From Sporopachydermia quercuum (taxonomy: Eukaryota; Ascomycota; Sporopachydermiomycetes; Sporopachydermiales; Sporopachydermiaceae), in NCBI GenBank assembly GCA_001599295.1, contig BCGN01000009.1, positions 434,001-498,000 of the forward strand: a stretch of DNA of 64,000 nucleotides. The letters are read 5' to 3'. This document shows, one piece after another, positions 21,666-31,697 of this stretch. The stretch's first letter is position 1. Each line of letters starts with the position of its first letter. A program made the translations under genes and the position numbers. The notes under the pieces were generated by a model. It saw only the letters and a list, made by a program, of their open reading frames with translations. It was not told the origin of the DNA and did not search any database.

Positions 21666-23204
21666 ATTTGATACGATTAACTAGCTAGCTTTGTTAAGTA
21701 ATCGGTTTTATTGGGAAAACAGATATAACAACAGTTAAAGAGATAAACAGCTATCTCCTATGTCTTATTCTCCTATGCCACTGACCTATTCATTCATCTT
21801 ATTCTCATAGAAATGAAAATTTTCTTTCATGATAAGCAGACTATTAAGGAGATAGCCGTTAATATCTGTTTTGAGACAGTTCATGATGAGATGTGCTCTC
21901 TGAATCTGTTTTGGGACGGACCTTGTCAGTGATTCTCACACAGTTGGTTCCACAGACAAACCACATCTTTTAACGTCTTTCGAACACACAGTTTTGGGTT
22001 TTTTATGAAGAAGTTTTATAATAGTTATTTGACTACTTTAGTGCTTATGATCTGAAACAGCTTATTTTGATGCCTTAGTTGAGCCTGCTATGCTATTAGT
22101 TCTTCCGACCCACCCCCCTTAGACGTTTGGAGTTCAGTATTACATACATATCGATGCATATTTCACGCAGAGAAGGTATGAACTTAATGCAAAACCCTTT
22201 CTTTCAATCTCATTCCTACCCTAAAACGGCTAGTCGTTGTTAAGAGCCTGTCAAACATCTACAAAGTGAATGCCTTTACCACTGTTCCTATTCCCATGAA
22301 GTTTCTTTACCCGGTTTACTCCCTAGTCCTGTCTCATATGCTTTTTTATAAAACATTCACTCTTCTCAAGTCTGTCAAAGAGTAACTTCAATCACTCAAA
22401 GAATAAATAAGGTTTAACCTTCGACAACATCCGAGGAAGGTCTTCTTATCGTCATAGTAACAGAAATTCAACTCAACGAGTTTAGATTCATATTTATCAT
22501 CATCTCATCTTGCCTTGTGTAAACGGTCGAGAATTATGTCAAATTTTGATTGAATATTAAATTGAGTAAACCTTTTTCTAGAAAGTAAACCTTACTACAT
22601 TTAATGCAAATTACCTCATCATACGCATAGCACCCATAAGGCAGAAACCACATGACAAGGACGAATCAATCAATCCATCTATCAATCCATCAAACCACGA
22701 AGAGTCAGTCAAGTTTGCAAGCTTAACAACTACTATCCTTCTTGTTGTAACCTCAAGTATTCACTTCCTAATAAACAGTAAACATCTTAATTCTTTCTCT
22801 CCTCTTCTTCTGTAGTGAAAAATCGCTCGAACTCAATTGTATGAGTTTTGGTGAGTCTGAAACTTTATTACTAAGATTATTAAGGAAAAAGCTTATTTAT
22901 ATAGAACTTCCTAGTAAAGTTGTTTAATAAGATCTCATTATTACCAAATAGCCATTGAATCAGCGCCACATTATTTGTTCTTATTATCATGAATTATAAT
23001 AAGGGTGNAAAGGGTATAAATAATGAGAAGAAGTACCCTCAGTTTACTTCATGAATTTCTTATATGCTTAATCGTAGAAAAGAAAATCGATGATTGATTT
23101 AGAGATTTATTGATTGATTAAACTAATAAGTGTTTCATGTTACTAGTTTAAGAAACTCTAAGTATTTAACAACTGTAAGAAAACTATCAGAAATTGTATC
23201 AAAA
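21666..23204. other. Divergent promoter region LUG1 / YNL134C-like gene
   Basis: 1.5 kb. A CAAT/CATC-rich stretch lies near 22665-22695. The last 75 bases (23130-23204) form an in-frame, stop-free extension of the next gene without an ATG. No other gene seen. Confidence 0.55.
23015..23020 (+). promoter_or_regulatory. TATA box for the YNL134C-like gene
   Basis: TATAAA within GGGTATAAATAATG, 185 bases before the ATG, in the usual yeast range for an inducible promoter. Confidence 0.45.
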
Positions 23205-24323
23205 ATGNCAATTCCTACTACTCAGAAAGCCGCTGCTATCACGCTAAATGATCCTAAAGATAAGCTTGATATTGTCACCAAGCCTGTTCGTAAGCCTGGC
23301 AAGGGAGAACTTTTAGTGAAGGTCAAAGCTGCCGGTGTTAATCCAACTGATTGGAAGCATATTGATTATACCATGGGACCAAGAGGGGCTACTTCAGGAT
23401 GCGATTTCGCTGGTGATGTTGTCGAAGTAGGTGAAGGTGTTGAACGGTTTTCTGTTGGAGATAATGTGTTTGGATTTGTCCATGGTTCTGCAGTTGCTGA
23501 TCCTGATAATGGCACGTTTGCTGAATACACCATTGCGAAGGAATTCAGCACAATCAAGATCGATGCTGGTTTGAAAAATGCTGATTCAGACGCCATCCCA
23601 TCTGGACCGGTGACTACGTACGAAGGTGCTGCATCACTCGGTGTTGCCATTGGAACTACCTTGTTGTCTATTTATACTGCCTTCGGTGCTAAGTCACTAG
23701 AAAAGGTCAAAACACCTACCACTGTTCTCATTTGGGGTGGTGCTACTTCAGTAGGTCAAATTGCTACTCAAGTTTTCAAGAAGATTTTGGGAGTGAATGT
23801 CATTGTTGTTGCTTCTAAGAAGAATGAAGAACTTTTGAAGAGGCATGGTGCTGACATTGTCATTGATTACCATGATTCTGACGTTGTAGAGCAAGTTAAA
23901 GCTCACAATGATAAATTCAAGTACGTTTTTGATACCGTTGCTTCTACGGAAGTAATTCAGAGTATCAATGATGCCGTCTCGGATAAGTTCCCAGTTCATG
24001 TGGACAGTTTACTTCCTGCTCTAAAAGAAATCAAGAACAAGAAGACTAATATCGTCAATTTCCACACATTGTTATATCTTGCTCTTGGAAAAGCCGTTTC
24101 CTTTGCTAACGGTTTAGCTATCCCTGCTTCACCTATATCTAATGAAGCAGTTGTCACCTTAACTCCTCAAGTAGCCAAGTATTTCAACGATAAGACTATT
24201 GAACATATTCCAATCAAGGTATATGATTCTCATCATCTTGAGAGCAATAAGGTGTTTATTGAGACTTTTGATTTGTTGAGATCCAACAAGATCAGCTCCG
24301 AAAAACTTGTAATCAAGATCTAA
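23205..24323 (+). CDS. Zinc-less medium-chain dehydrogenase/reductase, YNL134C type
   Basis: 372 aa from the first in-frame ATG, which has an A-rich context. Full-length similarity to S. cerevisiae YNL134C: VKAAGVNPTDWKHIDYTMGPRGATSGCDFAG (here spanning about 45-75), an interior FVHGSAVADPDNGTFAEY, the Rossmann segment VLIWGGATSVGQIATQ (NADPH site), HGADIVIDYHDSDVVEQV and a C-terminal HIPIKVY. It lacks the Cys/His ligands of zinc alcohol dehydrogenases, so an NADPH-dependent enone or aldehyde reductase role is likely; YNL134C is induced by oxidative and electrophile stress. The frame stays open for 25 codons upstream without an ATG and reads like a basic, hydroxylated targeting sequence. N at 23208 affects residue 2. 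Confidence 0.92.
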   Translation: MXIPTTQKAAAITLNDPKDKLDIVTKPVRKPGKGELLVKVKAAGVNPTDWKHIDYTMGPRGATSGCDFAGDVVEVGEGVERFSVGDNVFGFVHGSAVADPDNGTFAEYTIAKEFSTIKIDAGLKNADSDAIPSGPVTTYEGAASLGVAIGTTLLSIYTAFGAKSLEKVKTPTTVLIWGGATSVGQIATQVFKKILGVNVIVVASKKNEELLKRHGADIVIDYHDSDVVEQVKAHNDKFKYVFDTVASTEVIQSINDAVSDKFPVHVDSLLPALKEIKNKKTNIVNFHTLLYLALGKAVSFANGLAIPASPISNEAVVTLTPQVAKYFNDKTIEHIPIKVYDSHHLESNKVFIETFDLLRSNKISSEKLVIKI

Positions 24324-25376
24324 GGGTGAAGTGTTCTGTATGCTTGGAGTATAAGCTTCTATCATGATGTGATACATNTATGAAGAATATGATTATATAG
24401 GAGATAATATATGTTTTATAATATATGTTTTATGGTTATAATTAACAGGATTTTCTTAGTAAACATTTTTACCTTGTGTTGAAGATCGATAAGTTACCTC
24501 ATTGTTTTTTAGCTGAATAACGGTTAATGCATAATCATGCGGGAGAACATTCTGCTACACAAATGGCCTTTAGAGTTCAGGCTTTCTTCAATTTAGTCTG
24601 CTAATGTGTTGCGGTCTTTTAAGCACAATCTGATGAAGTAAATGTCTCATTGAAAAAGAAAGAAAGTATTCGATAATAATAGCAGAGTTACTATAGAATC
24701 AGGTTACTTAGTATTAATGTTCAATTTATGACATATCAACTCAAATTGCAATGGTTCTTTGGTTCACTCACATTTTACATAGCTGCACATTTCTATCATC
24801 ATCTCCGTCCAATATTATACTCTTAACATGAGGTCTCATTGTAGAATATCTGGTATCACGTGCCTTATTGCTAATCTATCGCGTTTCGCGTTCTATAAAG
24901 TAACTGTTCCTACAAATTCTCAATTCCATAAACAATAAAACTACCAAATTCAAAGCAAACACCACCGTTAAACCTATTTTTTCATTCAATTACTCCTCAG
25001 TAAGCAGCATCAGAAAGAACGTACCTTTTCGACTCAATTCACCAATTCAGACGAACTCTTTTACAGTCATTGCACCAGTACGCGTCATTCGTTCATTAAT
25101 GAAGCTTGCATTCCACTCAGTCTGTCTGTATCATTATTTTAATTTTTAACAAATTTATGTTTCTTTTAAACCAGAGAAAACGTTCATTGACGTTATTCGA
25201 GTATTCATTCCTTTTTTNAGCTTTTAGTTTATCACAGTCTTGCATATAAGCTCAAAACAATCATCACTAATCAACTCACCATAGCTACATTTTACCGCAC
25301 TATCAACCAGCTAACTACTAATTGATTTGAAAAGAAAGCCAATCATGAACAACCATAAATCTCCTTAGTGAACACA
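24324..25376. other. Intergenic, upstream of CDC45
   Basis: 1.05 kb AT-rich promoter region; no gene or RNA recognised. Confidence 0.6.
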
Positions 25377-27563
25377 ATGTATTTAAATCCTTCTCAATAT
25401 GTCCAAGCATTCAAACAAATACGTGAGATGTCAGAGTCTCATTCTACCTGTAAACTGGTAATATTTGTTTCATGTCTTGATATTGACGCCTTATGTGCTG
25501 CTAAGATATTGGCATCAGTATGTCGATCGGAACTAATTCATTATAGACTGGTTCCTATAGTTGGATACTCGGAGCTCCAAGCAAGATATAAAGAGTTAGA
25601 TGAAGAAGTAGTTAATGTGATACTGCTAGGTTGCGGATCCAGTGTTGATTTGGAACAATTTTTATTAGGTGTTGAAGAACAAGACGATGATAACGATAGT
25701 GATGTCGATGGTTATGATAATGGCACTGGAAATAGGAATAAGAACAAAAGAACAATATATGTTATTGATGGACATAGACCTTGGAATCTACAGAACATAC
25801 TTGGGACAGATAACATAGTNTGTTTTGACGATGGTACTGTTGATGATGAGCTAGAGAAAGAGAAAGAGGCTTACTTCAAGCTACTATCATTATATGAACT
25901 GGAGAACAATTCCGAAGATAGCGATGATAGTAATACTGATGATCAAGAAACTGATCATGATTCAGAATATGATGATGATGATGATGATGACGCAGTATCA
26001 ATTAGAAGAAGGAAAATCAGGCTTGATAGTAATAGCAATGGCTCAGGCACAGATGAAGATAATGATGATGAAAATGGAATAGCATCGCAAGATTCTACAG
26101 CAAGTATCAAAAGAAATAAACACGGCGATTCAACAGTAAATGGCTCAAAATCAAAAGTGAAAAGAAGGAAAGATTTAATCCATAGCTATGAATCCATAAT
26201 CGAACAGTATTATATGTCTGGTTCAACAATCACTACTTCAGTCACAGCTCAAATTTACTCNCTTTTATCGCTTATTGGTCAAACATCAACAAGATATCTA
26301 TGGTTAACAGTAGTAGGAACAACATCACTNGATAGCCAATATCCTTTACTATATCAAAGGCTGTATAAAATCCTACGCGATGAAGTCATCAGATTAACTC
26401 CTGATTATAGAAACGTTAGGTCTTCTGCTGATGATACTTCTTTAGCACTAGAGGAAGACTATTTGCTATTTCTGCATTCGCATTGGAGTTTATACAATTC
26501 TCTTTATTATTCATCATACGTCGGAGCAAAACTTAACTTATGGAGAGAAGAAGGTAGGAAGAAACTACATAAACTATTGGCAAAAATGGGTATCTCCCTT
26601 CAAATCGCTAATGAGCAATGGGTCCATATGGATATAAATGTTAAGAGAAACTTATCTAATAGTTTCAGAAAAGTTATGGCTATTTACGACCTTGATGATA
26701 TTATAAGAGAATGCATTGTTAAGAAGAACGGCTATAGATCAAGCATGTCTGCTTCTGATTGCGTTGAAGCATTATCTGCTTTATTACAAGTTGGTACTGG
26801 TGTTACATTACAAGAAAAATTTGCCCTTGGTTCAAATGATAGTANTAATGGTAATAGTCAACTTACAAACAGTTCTTTGAATGGTGATGATAGTTCAGCA
26901 GAAATCTCTGAAAGGATTAAAGATAAAGAGAAATCGTGGCTGGAAAACTTCTGGGCATCATGGGACGCTCTGGATAAGATTGATTTAATGGCGAGAGGCA
27001 TTACTAATGCTAAGTATTTGCAACAAGCCGTGTTCAGAACAGGCACAGCAATCCTAGAGAAAAACCAGATAAGATACTTGAAAATCTACCGTCTTGCAGT
27101 TCTGAAAGATGGGCCTGACTTAGACGTTTTTAAGAATCCATTAGCATTAGTTCGACTTGGAGTTTGGATTGCTGAAGGATGTGCTGAAGCTGATCAAACC
27201 CCTTTACCATTAGTATTAGCATCATTAGATGTTTCATCAGATACATATCTAGTACTAGGAATGGCCCCCAGGTATCCAAGGTCAATGAAACGGTTTGCAA
27301 CAGAAGAAGGACTAGAGAATATGACAGAAGAANAAGCAAAGAAACTGAAGAAAAACAAGAATATGAATACGAGAAGAAGAGGATTAAATATAGAAGGCGT
27401 TGACTTAGAGGCAGTAAATCAATTTGGGGTGGCGTTTCAACAGGTTGCTAGACAATCAGGATCAAAAGTGAGGATTGATTCGTTTGATAGCACTATAATC
27501 GAGGTTCGAAAGGAAGATCTGCCTACGTTCTTAGAAGGGTTAACGTTAAGTGGATTGATATGA
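25377..27563 (+). CDS. CDC45: Replication initiation factor Cdc45
   Basis: 728 aa. The ATG at 25377 gives MYLNPSQYVQAFKQIREMS, matching the family start (MYYGISQFSEAYNKIL in S. cerevisiae). The DHH-like N-terminal domain has CKLVIFVSCLDIDALCAAKIL and VPIVGYSELQ. A long acidic Asp/Ser/Asn-rich insertion covers about 100-270, including an eight-Asp run, and a basic KRRK patch follows. The C-terminal half has LALEEDYLLFLHSHWSLYNSLYYSSY, the protruding helical region, and ends VRKEDLPTFLEGLTLSGLI. Cdc45 joins MCM2-7 and GINS to form the CMG replicative helicase. Five Ns occur, three on third codon positions. Cdc45 lies near ERG27 in S. cerevisiae as well (YLR103C, YLR100W). Confidence 0.96.
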   Translation: MYLNPSQYVQAFKQIREMSESHSTCKLVIFVSCLDIDALCAAKILASVCRSELIHYRLVPIVGYSELQARYKELDEEVVNVILLGCGSSVDLEQFLLGVEEQDDDNDSDVDGYDNGTGNRNKNKRTIYVIDGHRPWNLQNILGTDNIXCFDDGTVDDELEKEKEAYFKLLSLYELENNSEDSDDSNTDDQETDHDSEYDDDDDDDAVSIRRRKIRLDSNSNGSGTDEDNDDENGIASQDSTASIKRNKHGDSTVNGSKSKVKRRKDLIHSYESIIEQYYMSGSTITTSVTAQIYXLLSLIGQTSTRYLWLTVVGTTSXDSQYPLLYQRLYKILRDEVIRLTPDYRNVRSSADDTSLALEEDYLLFLHSHWSLYNSLYYSSYVGAKLNLWREEGRKKLHKLLAKMGISLQIANEQWVHMDINVKRNLSNSFRKVMAIYDLDDIIRECIVKKNGYRSSMSASDCVEALSALLQVGTGVTLQEKFALGSNDSXNGNSQLTNSSLNGDDSSAEISERIKDKEKSWLENFWASWDALDKIDLMARGITNAKYLQQAVFRTGTAILEKNQIRYLKIYRLAVLKDGPDLDVFKNPLALVRLGVWIAEGCAEADQTPLPLVLASLDVSSDTYLVLGMAPRYPRSMKRFATEEGLENMTEEXAKKLKKNKNMNTRRRGLNIEGVDLEAVNQFGVAFQQVARQSGSKVRIDSFDSTIIEVRKEDLPTFLEGLTLSGLI

Positions 27564-30402
27564 GGAGAGTCAGATGCGAGGAAAAGAATTCTGTATAGTG
27601 GTAAGTTTGATGTATTGATGGTTAATAGCTGAAAATATAATAATAATAATATGTAGTAGTGCTCTAGTGCTCTGTATTATTGTAGGTGAACGGTAAAGAA
27701 ATATACAGAATGACTGAACAGTTTGGTAGTAAGATAACAAAGATGAGAAGTAATACAATGAGAAGAAAGAGTGCAACTGAACATTATACGTTTTCAAGAT
27801 CGCTTCTATAAATCAAAAGCAGAGTTTGAATGGTTGGGTATAAAAATGAAAAAATGTTCTTTNAAATAGAACTTGCAACAGCAACCCAAGCTTGATGGGG
27901 AGGAATACATGCAATTGACTTGTTCTGATCTCTTCTGTTTTGTTTTGTTTCGTTTTGATCTGTTTTGATCTGTTTTGATTTCACAGAACAATATTTTCAC
28001 ATAATTTCTTATAATGATGCTTATATCAACTACGATTGCCGCAGTTCTAAGCTTAACAGCAGTTAAAGAAAACTGACAGTGCTTCATGTAATAGCAAGTA
28101 CTCAGACCACTATAAACTAAGACCAAACCCACTAAATATTTTTCTTTTTTTTTAAAGAACTTGTAGTTCAAAACATTAATATTTTAACAAAGCTACAGAC
28201 TTGAATTCATATATATTCAGTCGATTAAATTGTCAAAGAGGTCGTACGTCGTCTCTTGTTTCAGTTAATTGACGGTCTCTTTGGATCGTTCTCTCCCTGG
28301 GTCACTATCTCATTATCTTAGGAGCGTGGTTTTGCTGGATTTCAACATAACTGTTATTTTCCAATTCACAACCAAACCGCTGTGAATATATATAACCTTC
28401 TTTTCTTGGGAGTATTGAACATCATGGCATACTATTATATTGCACTTCTCCCAATGCCAATATGCGGGTAGAAATATTCTGTCTATGGGGAAGTTTGTCC
28501 TTTTCTTCTAACTAATGAGAATGTCTGAATATTTGAAGTGAAATTCTGGATCAACATTAACGAGGTTTTTTATTTGCTCTCAGTCTTCCGAAGATCATTC
28601 GATAGCTATTCGAAAAGCTCAACTGTCATATAGAATGAATGTGGGAAGCATCTCCTTTCATTTCTCTTATAAGTTTGTTTGAACCTGAATAATCATTTCA
28701 TAATGCTTCAAATTTACCAAGTTCGACAGAGCTCTTGATTTAATTTANAAGTACTTACTCTTTCTGATGGTGACATCCATTGTTGAGGTCTGATCTGATT
28801 ATCAATGAATCATGTCTATCTCTCTGAAGTGAACAATTTTCGTCCATCCTAAGGTTAAAGGTATCAAAAGGTGACTTATATTATTAGTAAATAGTTTACA
28901 GCTATTTGGTCACTTGGTAATTTATTGTCTTTCCTTAAACATGCCAGTGGCTATGATTAAGAAGTAATTGGCTTTGGACGTCTTCCAGCTCATTACTTGA
29001 TTAAATAGTCAGGCTTTTATTAAATATAACGAACTGCTTATCTGTCTACTGTCCTTCGTGCTTCCCTACATTTCATCGGCCAAAATTTGTAACCAATCGA
29101 ATAGTTTACTGGTTTGAAGCGACCAAAACCCGGTGCCCAATTTATAGGCCTCAAAATGTACCAATTCGAAACATATCCTACTTACAGTATCAACAGATCA
29201 CCTACTATTACCCCCTACAACATGCTCATCACAACCGCTTTTCAGCTAAGCAACCATCCAATCTCTTAGATTACCATTCTTCCGGAATGCTACTCCTCCC
29301 TATTGTCACCATCAACACATTCTGCACCTGCTGAGACATCATAACCGGAAACCTATTAGAATACTACTAACAACGAAACCGTATCAAAAGAATAGCCTCA
29401 CTCACAGCCTTTCAAATTGTATTCTATCTTTCATTCAACAATTCAATGGGCAGTCAGTNTCATAAATTCATCGGTAACTTAACAGATACTAAATTCAAGG
29501 GCACAGTAACCAAATTAAGTTTCGGGATCTTTTTACTTATTTCGGTAATAAAAATGTCAGCATCATCAATTAGGTTCTAGGGTTAATGTATAATTATGCA
29601 TTGAAGTGAAATATGCATAATCATGCAGGGAACTGGATTATATCCTTGGTCTTCGAAATAGATAAGAGTGAGTGGTGATGATGAAAATCAGTAAAAGTAT
29701 GTAGATAAATGAACGAATATTTTTTACAAAATTGAAGTGATAGTAGATGNGAATGGTTGGCATTGAGACTGCAATTACTTGCTGTCTTTTGTCGCTTTCN
29801 ATAGTAGAGAACTTTGCGGATTCTTCCATAATATTAACCCACGTTCATTATAAGGCAGCACTAGGATTTTCCAATTTAAGGCTAAAAACCCGAGGGCAGG
29901 GCAGGTACCTATGAAGCAAGGCATAAATCATATTGGAACCAGTGAATAATCTGTGCGCATTAAAGAAACCTCATTAAGACACAATCTAAGCGGGTATTTT
30001 CAGTTTGGATGTACTATTATGCATAGTTAAATCTTGCTTGGTGTTATATTGGATTGGGTAGTTGACTCTCTAAAGTGTTGATTTTGATAAGGCAGTAGTA
30101 GTAGAACTGATTAGATGGAGGTGGAGATTATATAAGCGTTAGAAGAAAAAAATATGTTTTGGGTTAAAATATGAGCAATTCTGGTAGATCTTCGGGATTA
30201 AATAGAGGTTTCTGATATCAGTAAAAAATGTATTTAAACAGATCAAACCCCATTTGGTTTATTCTATTCTACATTCCCTTTGATATTTAATTATTCTTTT
30301 TTGTTTAGCAATAATTATTCAACCAGCATCAGCATCAATAATAAGAGCTTAACAACAGTTAGCCGTATTAAAGACTTCTGCAATAATCATCAAATAATCA
30401 AA
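27564..30402. other. Long tandem spacer CDC45 / cupin gene
   Basis: 2.8 kb. It contains a T-rich direct repeat (27951-27980). Reverse frames at 27570-27797, 27784-27984, 27806-28171 and 29638-29829 have biased composition and no similarity. No tRNA found. Long enough to hide a non-coding RNA or a multi-exon gene I could not recognise. Confidence 0.5.
27951..27980. repeat. 10-bp tandem repeat, (tGTTTTGATC)3
   Basis: Three near-identical 10-bp units, preceded by a degenerate TTTTG run, about 390 bases after the CDC45 stop. Confidence 0.85.
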
Positions 30403-30762
30403 ATGCCTATGGAATATAAGCCAAGAGCTGAAGGATACGAAGTTACTCCTCCTCTCATTGCCTCCACCAACTCTTTCCTTGGTGATATTTTCACTTCCGA
30501 TGCCCCTGAAGACAAGCAAATCTCTTGCGGTTTCTATAAGCAAGAAAAGGGCGACAAGTTGGTCTACACCTACCACTACGATGAAATGAAGATCATCCTT
30601 GAAGTCTCTGGTACTTACACCATCACCGATGAGACTGGTTACAGTGTTGAAGCTAAACCTGGTGATGTTTTCTACTTCAAGAAGGGAACTACTATTACCT
30701 TTGATGCTACTGACTATGGATATGCTTTCTTCTGTGGTTTGAGACCTAACGGAACTGGTTAA
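30403..30762 (+). CDS. Small EutQ-like cupin protein
   Basis: 119 aa from ATG in context AAAATGCC. A single cupin beta-barrel: SCGFYKQEKGDKLVYTYHYDE, then EVSGTYTITDETGYSVEAKPGDVFYFKKGTTITFDA. The pattern HYDEMKIILEVSG plus PGDVFYFKKG matches cupin motifs 1 and 2 and resembles the EutQ/DUF861 group found in fungi. Only one His and one Asp/Glu pair are obvious, so metal binding is uncertain. The function in fungi is not known to me; a catabolic or sugar/amine-related role would be guesswork. Codon use is strongly biased to C-ending pyrimidine codons (ACC TAC CAC TAC), suggesting high expression. A TATTTAAA lies about 170 bases upstream. The frame is also open upstream without an ATG near 30280. 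Confidence 0.82.
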   Translation: MPMEYKPRAEGYEVTPPLIASTNSFLGDIFTSDAPEDKQISCGFYKQEKGDKLVYTYHYDEMKIILEVSGTYTITDETGYSVEAKPGDVFYFKKGTTITFDATDYGYAFFCGLRPNGTG

Positions 30763-31697
30763 GCAATAAACTGATTTCATTTAGCATTAAAATAGAGAAT
30801 ATTAGTCTTTTGTTTCTAATTGGCTCAATTAATTGTAGGAGTAAATTAAATGGTTAGTGAGCGAATTGGTGTGAAATATTGGTGAAGACATGGATATTGA
30901 AATTTGAGATTAGGTTTTATGTTTAGCTATCAAATGGGGTTCAAGAAGCCTATCTCTGAATTGAGTTCACGCTTTATCTCACTGTCACTGAACTTAAAGC
31001 AAGCGAGATGTAGAGTAGAACTGATAGGATATTGGCAAGAACCGTGATAGAAAAATCTAGAGCTATAGTTGTAATCTCACCGAGCTGCATTGTTGGCTTT
31101 AGGAAATGGTACAATTCACTTTGATAATGGGAAACGGAGAGTTAATTCGGAGTTCAATAAAAGGTATTTTAATTGAAGAAATATCCGAGTTAAAGTTTCA
31201 TATCTCAAAACTCTATAAACCTTTCTAATCCGTAAACTTATTCATTAGAAATTATCAAAAGTAGTCGAAACTATTTCGATTCTGCATTGAATTGAATATT
31301 TTGCTACTGCTATTTCAACATTTGTTTGATTTTGGAGTCTCCAATCCAGTAATTTATTTTCTATATTCTTGACATCCTATGAACGATTAGCCAGCATTCA
31401 TTCTAGCTATCACCAAGGATCACCAGTTCTTATCGTAAATTATCGTTATTCCTTCCTGCATATCATACATATTATGCATATCTCAAAGTGACTTACTCTT
31501 ACCCTATCCATAATTTTGTTACAGGAATCTTATAACTCGTCTACATATCTAATTATCTACAAAATTATTCAAAAAAATTCACCAAAAATCTATCGTCGTT
31601 ATCCGTAAGTCTTTTGTATATCCATTTATCTCTACAATATCTTTTCTACAGATCAACTCACCTCTTTCCCTGCGTATCTTCTTCAGCTACTTGATCT
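30763..31697. other. Convergent spacer cupin / mannosyltransferase
   Basis: 935 AT-rich bases, unusually long for a convergent spacer; nothing recognised. Confidence 0.6.

Noticed and set aside
25345-25370. Upstream ATG before CDC45 as the start
   Set aside because: It is in another frame and stops within seven codons; the conserved start is the ATG at 25377.
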